A stretch of DNA of 60,000 bases from Strigamia acuminata. Its lineage: Eukaryota > Arthropoda > Chilopoda > Geophilomorpha > Linotaeniidae. A model generated the notes under the pieces. The model had not been told where the DNA came from, made no database searches, and was given only the letters and a program-made list of their open reading frames with translations. How positions within the stretch are numbered: the first letter of the stretch is position 1; each line of letters starts with the position of its first letter. The translations under genes and the position numbers were made by a program. Positions 29,900 to 39,004 of this stretch are shown here, piece after piece. The stretch lies in NCBI GenBank assembly GCA_949358305.1, contig OX442319.1, positions 12,030,001-12,090,000 on the forward strand, written 5' to 3'.

Positions 29900-30093
29900 T
29901 CGATTGCAAATTCGAGACGAGAAGACTGTCTTCCCTAAAGAACCAAGAAACTATTTATGTATCAATTTCGAGAATGTAAAACATTTTATTCATCATTCAT
30001 CATCCTTTAATAAAAAGATTATTTTATGATTAGATATTGTTCCACCTTTTATTTTAAAGGGGGGCCCCGATGATTTATTCTCGGGGAGGGACG

Positions 30094-30724
30094 TGTGGTG
30101 ATTCGGCATCACCTGAAGAAGTAATTAGCGGCGATTATCATGTTATTAATCCTCGCCACTAGAGCGCGCTAGAAATACCGACTAGACTGACTAGTCTCGT
30201 GTTTCTGCGAACCTGCATAATCAGAAGGATTTGCATATGACGTCATTTCCGGCTAATATATAACGCCAACGCTTGACCGGATATACTACTACAGTTACCA
30301 CATTTCAGCAAGAGCACCATCTACCTCACCTTTCAGGCCGTTTCACGGATTGATCGAGGACCGGTGCCCGCTGACCATTCAACTGTACAACAGCCACATT
30401 TATTTAGCGTAGCCAAACTACGCTAGAATAAATATCCAAGCGATATTCGTTTAATTCGCACGAGAAAGCGAATTCTCGCGTGTTCGTTATAACACGTGGA
30501 AATAACCCTAGACAACAACACAGACCACGCGTAGGACTAAACAATAGGAACTACCATTGTTTAGCGGCGACTCGTATTCGCAGAAGAATCCGAGGACCAT
30601 CATTGGAATCACCTTAACCTTTACTGTATTAGTAAGCGTATTTAATAAAGCAGTATTATATCTTATATTGTATTTCCCGAGTACTATTATTTATTATCTT
30701 TAACCACAAAGTCGAATCACGACA
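30094..30724 (+). repeat. Gypsy 3' LTR
   Basis: This is 631 bp and by eye identical to the 5' LTR, with the octamer (30229-30236) and CRE (30238-30245) repeated. It is followed by the ATTT duplication and 126 bp of piggyBac right end. Confidence 0.93.
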
Positions 30725-30728
30725 ATTT

Positions 30729-30854
30729 ATGATGTAAAGCATTATAAATCAGCTAAAGTGAAGAAACAACACAGTTGTAAACCCATTGGGTTTACTGCTA
30801 CAGCTGTTGTAAACAGCTGAACCGGTCAAAATGACCGGTTTGGCCGTTCTAGTG
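30729..30854 (-). repeat. piggyBac right end
   Basis: This 126-bp remnant between the Gypsy LTR and the TTAA carries an ACCGGTCAAAATGACCGGT palindrome and the terminal repeat GGCCGTTCTAGTG. It is the outermost end on the transposase 5' side. Confidence 0.85.
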
Positions 30855-31999
30855 TTAAACCCAGTCCATGAGGGATATTTTTGCATCATATTATAAATCA
30901 CAGTGAGAGAAGAACAATTAAGCACTGTGGGCTCCGTTTCAACCATTGCTTTAAGATTGGACATTGCCACGTGATGACAACAGTCACGGAACGATAAAGG
31001 TTTCCTGCAAGTGAAAGTATTTCTACGAAGAGACAGTAGGAGGTATTTCTTACTCCCACCATTAGTAAGATCATACAAATCAGTGGTACAGCCAACCAAC
31101 TCTAGGTGTTGCAAACGTTCGGATTTAGCAGCAGAGATCGAGAAGTCCGTCATGTCTAATTCTTCTGGACGAAAAAAGAATCGAAGAATGGAACGAAAAA
31201 TGGATCGATAAAGTGATTGTACAAGAATTAACTCAAGGTATTCCACTTGATCATTTCTTATGAGTTTTATAACAAGTTGTTTCTCGAATTCATTTGATAT
31301 TCTAATTGTTAATTGATGATATTTAATTTTGCTGAATACTTCGTGCTTTCTTATTAATTGTAGAAATTCTGAACTAGCTTTGTATGTACGGAATTCCAGT
31401 TTACACGATTCACAATTTGGTGATGCGGCAAAGCGTAAACATTCCACCAACGGTCCTTCAAACGGAATTCGGGATGAAAACATTTCTCTAGCTTTACAGG
31501 CTTTTGAGAGAACTCTGAATTTTGTATCGGGATTTAATTCGAACGTAACTACCAGACGAGTCCTAATTTCATCCGCAAACATTTCTAATTTTGTTTCTTT
31601 GTCAACTTTAATTAATTTAATTTTCCCGCAATTAATGCCGTATTTTAACATTTCTCTGCATATATTTTCATTTCTTGGAACGAAGGGTGGTATATAAACA
31701 GGAATAAAATTTTTCAAAAGCTTAGAGTTTTGAATATTGATTGGCGAGCATTCTGACAGAAGTATGATAAGGAAATCGCGAAAGTAAACTAACAACGCAT
31801 TGTAACAATCGATGACTGACAACAAGGAATCTAATTCACTCTCCATTAGACACGCGAGCACAGGCAATATTCCATAAGTTTTGACGTAATGTTTCATAGC
31901 CAATTTCAAATTGTTTTCCGTCAATGCAGATTTCTTAGTATTGATTTCAATCCACAAAGCAAATGCAGCTGCGAATTCGATAATAGACAGATGGAAAAC
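30855..31999 (-). pseudogene. NLR copy B, middle fragment
   Basis: This is an open frame of about 380 codons between the piggyBac and Copia-3 insertion points. It aligns with NLR copy A from HLSIIEFAAAFALWIEIN to MMQKYPSWTGF. It covers the helical region after NACHT and the start of the repeat-like C-terminal region. Relative to copy A it has an insertion of about 11 codons before EELDMTDFSISAAKS. The frame is in register with both neighbouring fragments once one copy of each target duplication is discounted. Confidence 0.88.
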
Positions 32000-32205
32000 T
32001 GTAGTTTTTAGTGTCGAAGGTTGGGACAATGATAAGACGCGTGGTTAGGTTTAACAGCAAATGACTAACTTTATTCTAATTGCTAACACATTATATACAG
32101 GTGCGCTCAACCCTGATTGGTTTACGCCAAGTACGTCATCTGGACGTCGTGGGTGCGCAGGTGAAACGTTCACCTGGCGTGAAGACTGGGCACTCAAAAC
32201 CAACA
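32000..32205 (-). repeat. Copia-3 3' LTR
   Basis: This is 206 bp with TG...CA ends. The polypurine tract lies just inside (minus strand CAGGGGAAG, plus positions about 32206-32214). Confidence 0.9.
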
Positions 32206-32342
32206 CTTCCCCTGAGTGCCAGTCACCACATATTCCAACATTTTTACATCTCAAAAGTTAAAATAATTAAAAACACTTTTCTTAAACAATTCAAATATTA
32301 AACATATTTTTCTCAAACAATTCAAATATTTTGTTTTACTAA

Positions 32343-34271
32343 TTAATACTCTTCATATCGAATTCTTCCTGGTGGTTTTCCATTTCGATTTGAATACAGC
32401 CTCCGAGTTCTCGAAGATTGTCGCGGAGGCGCTCGTACGTTTTTGATCTGGAGAGTTTCGACTTCCCCTTGTTCAGTCTCGTTCTCGACTTCATCATTGA
32501 TCTTGATTTCGACTTCCCCTTGTTCCGTCTCGTTCTCGAAAATTTCTACTTCGTTCTCGTTCTCGGAAATTTCAACTTCGTTCTCGTTCTCGGAAATTTC
32601 GGCTTCGCTCTCGTTCTCGGAAATTTCGGCTTCGCTCTCGTTCTCGGAAATTTTGACTTCGTTCTCGTTCTTGTCTAGTTCCACACTTGATTCCTCACTC
32701 GGCTGCAAAATCATATATTGCGCCATTTCCATTAATGTTTGACTTATCTGTTCTGCAAAGTCGTTTTTCAGTTTCTTCAAAATTGATTCGTATTCGAGCT
32801 TCTCGTGCCATTCGCGAATTTTTACGTTCTCGGTTCTAGTCTTCTTGACTTCCGCAGCTGTTTTCTTGTTTTCGGCTCTCGTCTTCTTGACTTCCGCAGC
32901 TGTTTTCTTGTTCTCGGTTCTCGTCTTCTTGACTTCCGCAGCTGTTTTCTTGTTCTCGGTTCTTGTCTTCTTGACTTCCGTACTTGCTTTTTCGGTCTTC
33001 ATGTTCCCGGTTCTGACTTCGATTTCCATTGCGGTCGCAGCATCCTCGGTCTTGTCGACGATGTAATATAATCCGTTTCTTTTTTCGGCGGTGAATACGA
33101 TTTCTCCCTTCGGGCTTATTATTTCTGCTGATTTATTGTCAAAAATCACCTTGTGTCCCCGCTCTGTGATCTTTCCGACTGACATCAAATTCGTTCGCAA
33201 ATCCCGTACCAAGAGAGTCTCCGTCAAATCCAACTTCATATTTCCGTCTCCAGTTTTGACGACGATTTTCGCGGTTCCTTTTCCGTCGATGTTCGTACTC
33301 GCTTTACTGGCCAAATTCAATTTCTGGTTCTTCAGGAATTCGATCGTTGAAAATGTTGAATTGCTCGAGCACATGTGGGAACTTGCGCCGCTGTCCAAAC
33401 ACCAATTTCTCGGCCGTGACTTCTCGCATTTCAATGCTGTCTCGTTTTGTTCGCAGAAAAATAATTCGTACTTGGACTTCTCGGCTCTCGATGCGCTTTC
33501 CTTCTTGCTTTTACTTCGGCAATCGGCGATTTTGTGGCCGATTTTTCCGCAACCGTGGCACTTGAACTTGAAAGTCGGCTTTTCATCAGAATCCGATTCA
33601 TCGTCGCCGTTCTTCGGCTGCCTCCGTTTTTGGAACGATTTCTTGGCCAACATTGCGTCGGATACTTCTTCTTTATCTTTTTCTTGAGAAATTGCTGCGG
33701 CTATAATTTTAGCTTTTAGCGCTTCCAGCGTCGGCAATGTGTCTCGCGATTCCATCGTGATCTTGAACGTATCGAATGATTTCGGCAAACTTTGCAACAG
33801 CAGCGTCCCAGTAAGTGTCGGATGGATTTCCATATCCATGTCGAGTAGCTTATCAACCGCTTCAAAAAATCCCTTCAGATAGTCACGCACGTTTTCGTTC
33901 TCAGCCATTTTGTTTCCGCAAATTTGTTTCAGCAACATGCCCATATTTGCCGGTCCTTTCGCTTCGTAAATTTCGTCCAATTTTCTCCATAATTCGTTTG
34001 AGGTTTTACAGTTTTTCAACAATCGAATCTCCGACTGTTTTACGTGTAGCAAAATATCGTATCTCGTGTTTCTGTCTCTCACGTCCCAATTTTCGGCGGC
34101 TTTCTTGGTGTTATTGTTGCTTGGATCAACTTCTGGTCGCTTCAATGTTCCGTCCGCGTACTTTAAGAGATCGTTCTTCCCCAAAATTGCTTCCATTTGG
34201 ACTTTCCAGGCATCGTAGTTTTCTTTCCCCAGTGGTTCGATTCTAGCCGAAATTCCGCCTGCATTCGCCAT
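32343..34271 (-). CDS. Copia-3 gag-protease ORF with charged repeats (642 aa)
   Basis: The ATG at 34271 opens a UBN2-type gag (LGKENYDAWKVQMEAILGK). A CCHC knuckle CHGCGKIGHKIADC lies near residue 240 and an aspartic protease motif CLDSGASSHMCSS near 292. A pre-integrase-like remnant (IREWHEKLEYESILKKL) follows. The pol core is missing. In its place are tandem Lys/Thr-rich repeats (KKTRTENKKTAAEV, about four copies) and acidic ones (SENESEAEI / ENENEVEI, about six copies). The C-terminal Arg-rich tail (PPRQSSRTRRLYSNRNGK) resembles the hinge between integrase and RT in complete Copia elements. The deletion therefore removed integrase and everything after the hinge. The frame is fully open. 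Confidence 0.9.
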   Translation of the reverse strand: MANAGGISARIEPLGKENYDAWKVQMEAILGKNDLLKYADGTLKRPEVDPSNNNTKKAAENWDVRDRNTRYDILLHVKQSEIRLLKNCKTSNELWRKLDEIYEAKGPANMGMLLKQICGNKMAENENVRDYLKGFFEAVDKLLDMDMEIHPTLTGTLLLQSLPKSFDTFKITMESRDTLPTLEALKAKIIAAAISQEKDKEEVSDAMLAKKSFQKRRQPKNGDDESDSDEKPTFKFKCHGCGKIGHKIADCRSKSKKESASRAEKSKYELFFCEQNETALKCEKSRPRNWCLDSGASSHMCSSNSTFSTIEFLKNQKLNLASKASTNIDGKGTAKIVVKTGDGNMKLDLTETLLVRDLRTNLMSVGKITERGHKVIFDNKSAEIISPKGEIVFTAEKRNGLYYIVDKTEDAATAMEIEVRTGNMKTEKASTEVKKTRTENKKTAAEVKKTRTENKKTAAEVKKTRAENKKTAAEVKKTRTENVKIREWHEKLEYESILKKLKNDFAEQISQTLMEMAQYMILQPSEESSVELDKNENEVKISENESEAEISENESEAEISENENEVEISENENEVEIFENETEQGEVEIKINDEVENETEQGEVETLQIKNVRAPPRQSSRTRRLYSNRNGKPPGRIRYEEY

Positions 34272-34360
34272 CGTTTCTGATTTTGTTTCTCGAAACGGTT
34301 CGTATCAAAAACGTTTTGACTTCTTCGATCGTTTCGTCCCAAATCTCGATATTATCCGCA

Positions 34361-34385
34361 GTGGAAGCGTGCTGGGCCCATAACC
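34361..34385 (-). promoter_or_regulatory. Copia-3 primer binding site (tRNA-iMet anticodon half)
   Basis: On the minus strand GGTTATGGGCCCAGCACG abuts the LTR, and similarity to the initiator tRNA-Met anticodon region continues to 34361. Drosophila copia is known to prime from a cleaved half of tRNA-iMet in this way. Confidence 0.8.
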
Positions 34386-34591
34386 TGTAGTTTTTAGTGT
34401 CGAAGGTTGGGACAATGATAAGACGCGTGGTTAGGTTTAACAGCAAATGACTAACTTTATTCTAATTGCTAACACATTATATACAGGTGCGCTCAACCCT
34501 GATTGGTTTACGCCAAGTACGTCATCTGGACGTCGTGGGTGCGCAGGTGAAACGTTCACCTGGCGTGAAGACTGGGCACTCAAAACCAACA
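34386..34591 (-). repeat. Copia-3 5' LTR
   Basis: This is the 206-bp partner of 32000-32205, identical by eye. It is followed by the AAAAC duplication. Confidence 0.9.
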
Positions 34592-35744
34592 AAAACTTCG
34601 TAATGATTTTCTCTACCATCAAACATAATCTCTTCAAGATTAGAAAGAAAGCCATGTTGATAAATGGCATTTGTTAGATCATTTCTTTCAAATTTAAAGT
34701 CGTTTTCAATTATTTTCCGCAGTGCTAAAGTTCCAAATTCTTTCATTTCTTCTTGAATACTGTTCAACGATGAGTCTAATCGAAATAGGTCAAAATCATC
34801 ATCCAATTTCTCTCCACGTTTGGTGAAACTTTGCTTCAAAATGAGGTTAAATATTTTTTTGAATAAATCAGTTTTCGTGGTCCCAACGTGTACGGTTTCA
34901 CCTCCGCGAATTATGATTGACAGGAGCATAAGAAGTAACGGCGAATTGAATAATTCCAATTGTGACGATAAAGTTTTCATTACGACTTCGATAGTATTTT
35001 TTGGTACTAATAATTTCTGTAAAAATTCCATTTTCTTATCCGTGCTGGTAATGCCCATTGTGTAAATTCTCTTGTCGGAAAAATCATCTAGCATTTCGTG
35101 AGATCCGAATAATTCCGACCTTTCATCGCCACTCAATCTGAACAGACCCGTTCGACAGAATGCAATCACCGTAACTTCGCTGTACAGTTGGCGGTATAAA
35201 ATTCTCATGATTTCTCCTCGTTCTTCTGACGTCAATTCATCTAAGCCGTCGAGTAGAAAAAGCGTTTCTCTTCTGTGGTTGTTTATAATGGACACGATGT
35301 CGCGTGAGTCGCACCGTTTTCCTATTTCTTCAATCACTGCTTCGAAGCTGCGTTGTCCTAGGTCTCGTAGATGCACCACAAAAGCAAATTTGAAGTTGAT
35401 GTATTCGCCAGTCGTAGCCCAGTCGTGGGCTAGTTTGATCGCCAGCGTTGTTTTTCCAAACCCCGGCTGTCCTTCAATGAGGATTCGGAGCGGTCGTTCG
35501 TTCTTAACGTAACAGAAAACGTCTTGAATTTTGATTTCTTTCTTCGATTCGTTTAGTTCCAGTTGGATGAAATGTTCGTCAATCATCAACTGTTTCCCTT
35601 CCTTCATCCAAGCAACTTTTGGTAAAGCGAATTTGCTGTAAAATGTTTTCAGATTTGTTTGAAAAACATCGCACCGTTTGTTGCCATCACCATCAGTTGT
35701 TTCGCAGCAGGATCTGACTTGATGTTTCGGTTTGTTAGCACCAA
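34592..35744 (-). pseudogene. NLR copy B, exon 2 start with NACHT domain
   Basis: Exon 2 begins at 35744 after a CAG acceptor. It contains the NACHT domain with Walker A GQPGFGKTTLA and Walker B TLFLLDGLDEL. It is about 90% identical by eye to copy A over this part. The frame is open to the Copia-3 insertion at 34592. Transcripts would now run into the antisense-free Copia-3 and, further on, the piggyBac nest. Confidence 0.9.
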
Positions 35745-35833
35745 CTGTACACACATTAAAAAAATTAATTTAGTTACATATTTGTTAGAAATGATGTATT
35801 TTCGTTTTGAATATGTAAAATGGTAATGCTAAC

Positions 35834-35990
35834 CTTCGGGGTCAGGAGTTGGATAAGTCTTTGTATCATTATAAATTATTACCGGTGCAATAACTTGTTT
35901 AGCACCTTCGATGTGAAGTTTCGCATATCCACTGCCATCGTGCTCGTCTTGGCTTTCATTTGTGATGTCAGCAGTCGGACTGGTGTCCAT
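35834..35990 (-). CDS. NLR copy B exon 1
   Basis: The ATG at 35990 opens 52 codons plus one base (MDTSPTADITNESQDEHDGSG). The exon ends in a GTTAGC donor at 35833. The 89-bp intron ends at 35745. Structure and phase match copy A exon 1, and the start codon context is the same. Added to the three exon-2 fragments, the total is 2,970 nt, a multiple of three. Confidence 0.8.
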
Positions 35991-37255
35991 TGTTTACGAA
36001 ATAATGTCTGTGAATGTTCAATCCATTATTATAATATACAAGTTTTTATGAATAGGCCTATATTCCTTCAGTTTTAAAGAGAATTGTGGTATATTCCAAC
36101 TTATTGTACTATCCATCTCCATCTTATCGAAGTGGTTGTGAATTGTACGTGAGGAATTGTGCAAGTCTTTTATGTGAGTGCCCAGAATAAAATACAAAAG
36201 TGGAATCTCACATTGATGTATAACATCGAGTCAATACTCTAAATTAGAGAATTTAGAATTTAGAGAAATTAAATTTTTTTCTTAATGTAATTGAACGTTT
36301 CCAATTTCTCGTGGATTTATTTTAGCCAAAATGTGGAATAAAATGGATAAAATTTAAGTAAAATAGTTTGCAGTTGCAAGGAATAATTAGAATATTTTAA
36401 TAATATTTCCAGAAAATTTGCTTGTGCACTAATGGAAAATGGGAGTTTTCTTTTGATAACATGTTACCAACGCCTTTTGTGCCTATTTATCTTATCTAAT
36501 TTTCTGTCAAGTATCAAAACAAGTTGTGGTGACCAGGTAGTCATCATTAATGTTTGTTTTGAGAAATGCCATAAATTATTTGCACACTAGTTATTCTAAC
36601 TTTACTTTTCAACTAAAATACATTTAATTCCACACTATCTAAACTGAATCGTTTTGTTGAGTGGCGTGTTGGTCATTGCCGTGGTTCCCTTGCACAAATA
36701 ATGAAATAGAGTCGTCCAACAACACAATTAAGTGTAAATGCAAATCTAAGACCAAAAAGCCACTGTTAGCACAGTTTTAAACATTAGTGCAGAATTTAGT
36801 AATTTTTAGTGTGGACAAAAAAATAAAATGAGTGTGGAAAAAAGCACCTAGTGCAGATTTAAATTATTTTTAGTGAAAAAGGAAGAAAAACTAGTTTTTC
36901 AATAAATGCAACCCTTTGAGAAATACTGAATCCTCATTTAGTGCTTCAATTAAATTTTAACTCATTAAGTGCAACCAGTTGTAACTGGAGTTGGTTTAAA
37001 TCTTTCTGCAATATCAAAATAAGCTTAGTTAAAATTGAAGAGGTTTACAGAGATATTTCCAGGTAGATTGAACAATTTTTAGCTGTTACTTATTTATATA
37101 ATGCAACTTACCTAGTTTTCAGGAGTTAGATTTTGCAGCAATATTCAATGGTCTGCAAACGAGAAACGAGAAATGAGAAATGGGTGTTTCCTTCTTTTCG
37201 TTGGTGCAATTGTCACCTGCAATGTTATCTCTACTGCGCACTTGCGTTTGCACGT
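35991..37255 (-). repeat. Duplicated 5' flank of NLR copy B
   Basis: This non-coding, AT-rich sequence aligns with 49341-50755 upstream of copy A, with small indels. Shared stretches include blocks near 36040-36120, 36900-37000 and 37130-37240. It probably holds the shared promoter. No open frame is credible. Confidence 0.75.
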
Positions 37256-38373
37256 CAGTCTTATCAATTTTCGTTGTCAAGTGACAGAGAAGCAAAGATA
37301 GATAACTGTGTATCTCTGCCCTGATTTTGAAAACGGAAATAAGCACGTGCTTACGACGGGGGTGGAAAACCTGCTCGACTAATGGGAGTTACTAACTCAG
37401 TATAGAATTAAATTTTCGAGCACAGAAATGAATTAGTTTCCATCTGAAGCGGCTTAATCGTGCCTGAAAAGACATGTTTTGTACAAAATTGATATTCAGA
37501 GCATCAAGCTATAATATTTTATTGATTTTTTAAGCATAAAAGTGATTTTTTTCTCTTCAAAAATGGCTTTTTTCTTATCAAAAATGCAATAAAATTATGG
37601 TCTGTTGCCTTGGGATTACAATGAAGTGGTTTACGATTAATCTAATGTCTAAATTTATTTATATGTATATTTTTTTAGAATTTCACGCGAAAATACAGAA
37701 AAACAAAGGTTGCAAGATTTTGCCGCACGAGGTCGCTCCCGGATGAATTTGTTGTGATAGCGTGTTCCACTGCAGTCATTCGAGAAAATATTGACTGCTT
37801 AGGTTCATGCTTTGTATTTTTATGTTTCAACGTTTCAAATTTTAAAATAGTTTGAAATTTTTCTTGGCCGATTCACACGCCAAATTCTGCAGTCCAATCA
37901 AATTGCGGCATTCATCGGTTATTCAATCACGTGTTTCTTCCTCCTTGTCATTTGGAGGTTTGGTCGCGGTTGGTTCGTCCTCCTTCGCTTTGGTACTGGT
38001 TTTCATTCGATTTTCAACTCGATTCAACAATCTAATGAATTGTTTACTGTTCTTTGACGTTCGTTATTTAATTTTCGTGATATTTGATAGTTTGTCGTTC
38101 ACTAGCGCTAGGCCCCGTCGTTCGAAAATGGCGAATTGAGACTTGTTCCGATGAAAATGGCGCCGGGAAGTACAACAAAAATCATTCCAACTTTTGTTTA
38201 TGGAAAATAATAATTTGGATGTATAAAACCCATCTCTCTCTGCATCCTTGTGGTCAATATTTGTTAATTTATAATTTGAGTTTGTTTTATTATTTTTGTT
38301 GGATTTTATATATTTATTTTAAAGGTGTTGATGTTGGTTTTGTAAGACTGCATTCCAATGAATGATCAACAGT
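37256..38373. other. Intergenic; one weak exon candidate
   Basis: Mostly AT-rich without genes. On the minus strand, about 38070-37930 is open for some 45 codons with a Lys/Glu/Pro-rich end (KEDEPTATKPPNDKEEETRD) and could be the last exon of an unseen gene. A single copy of the sequence that forms the satellite at 59757-60000 lies at about 37524-37552. Confidence 0.3.
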
Positions 38374-38378
38374 ATTGA

Positions 38379-38990
38379 TGTTGATTCCAATCGCTTTTAG
38401 TTGGTATTTCTAAAGTCTCTGGCTTCTTTGTAAATGTAAATGTTGGTTGAAATAAAATGGATGCGTGTTGTCACCATGAATTTTGTATGTTCACTGGGGT
38501 CAAGTTTATTGTCTCACAAAAACTATATACAAGAAACGCTCCTATTGGAGCAACACTAATCTCTTAATTGGCCTCAGCTGCATTCTTAAGAGGGGAGCTG
38601 AAGCCAGGTTGAGTGACAATAAATCTAACCCAATCTAATTAAAAAGGTTAATGACACTAAAAATGTAAATAAACAAATAAAAACATAATAAATGCAAATA
38701 TCAAATATCAAATCAAAAAATATGGAAATTAGCAAATAAAGGACACTAACGAGTAAGATGTCATAATAAGAATTAATACAAGCAAATATTAATTAAAAAA
38801 CATTATTAAATTAAGTTTCACAAAATAGCAATAATAATGGCACATTAAAGGGAATGTGCACCCGAATTAAATGTCATGAAATCAAATACAAATTGCAAAA
38901 ATATTAATAAATCAAATTACACAAAAACAACACATAAACATCACATTAAAGGGAATGTGAACCCTGGAGTAAAACGCCAGTTTTCACACT
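38379..38990 (-). repeat. Bel/Pao 3' LTR
   Basis: This 612-bp repeat has TG...CA ends on the plus-strand reading. Its 4 extra bases relative to the partner lie near 38813-38818. Confidence 0.9.
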
Positions 38991-39004
38991 CCCCCCGCGC
39001 CGAT

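Larger units (their letters stand above)
11892..30724 (+). mobile_element. Gypsy LTR retrotransposon with third ORF, split by Copia-2
   Basis: Two 631-bp LTRs (TG...CA) are flanked by a 4-bp duplication, ATTT (11888-11891 and 30725-30728), as expected for Gypsy/Metaviridae. The order inside is primer site, gag, pol with integrase after RNase H, and a spliced third ORF. A purine tract GGGGAGGG lies at about 30084-30091. Without Copia-2 it is about 11.8 kb. It inserted into the 5' flank of the piggyBac transposase gene. Confidence 0.95.
1842..30854 (-). mobile_element. piggyBac DNA transposon carrying nested retrotransposons
   Basis: The ends are perfect 13-bp inverted repeats, CACTAGAACGGCC at 1842-1854 and its complement at 30842-30854. 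They are flanked by TTAA at 1838-1841 and 30855-30858, the target duplication diagnostic of piggyBac. The intact NLR copy A has a single TTAA at the matching site (about 46837-46840), which gives the empty-site sequence. Subtracting Copia-1 and the Gypsy leaves 2,976 bp (1842-4204, 11405-11891, 30729-30854), a normal piggyBac size. It contains a transposase gene on the minus strand and a convergent spliced gene on the plus strand. Confidence 0.95.
32000..34591 (-). mobile_element. Copia-3, internally deleted Copia element (2.6 kb)
   Basis: Two 206-bp LTRs (TGTAG...CAACA), identical by eye, are flanked by the duplication AAAAC (31995-31999 and 34592-34596). The empty site is visible in NLR copy A near 47951. 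Only a gag/protease-like ORF remains, so integrase, reverse transcriptase and RNase H must come from another element. Confidence 0.93.

Noticed and set aside
32418-33071. Plus-strand frames rich in Phe, Leu and Val repeats
   Set aside because: They are antisense of the charged repeats in the Copia-3 ORF.
34361-34385. A tRNA-Met gene fragment
   Set aside because: The match covers only the anticodon half and abuts the Copia-3 LTR, so it is the primer binding site.
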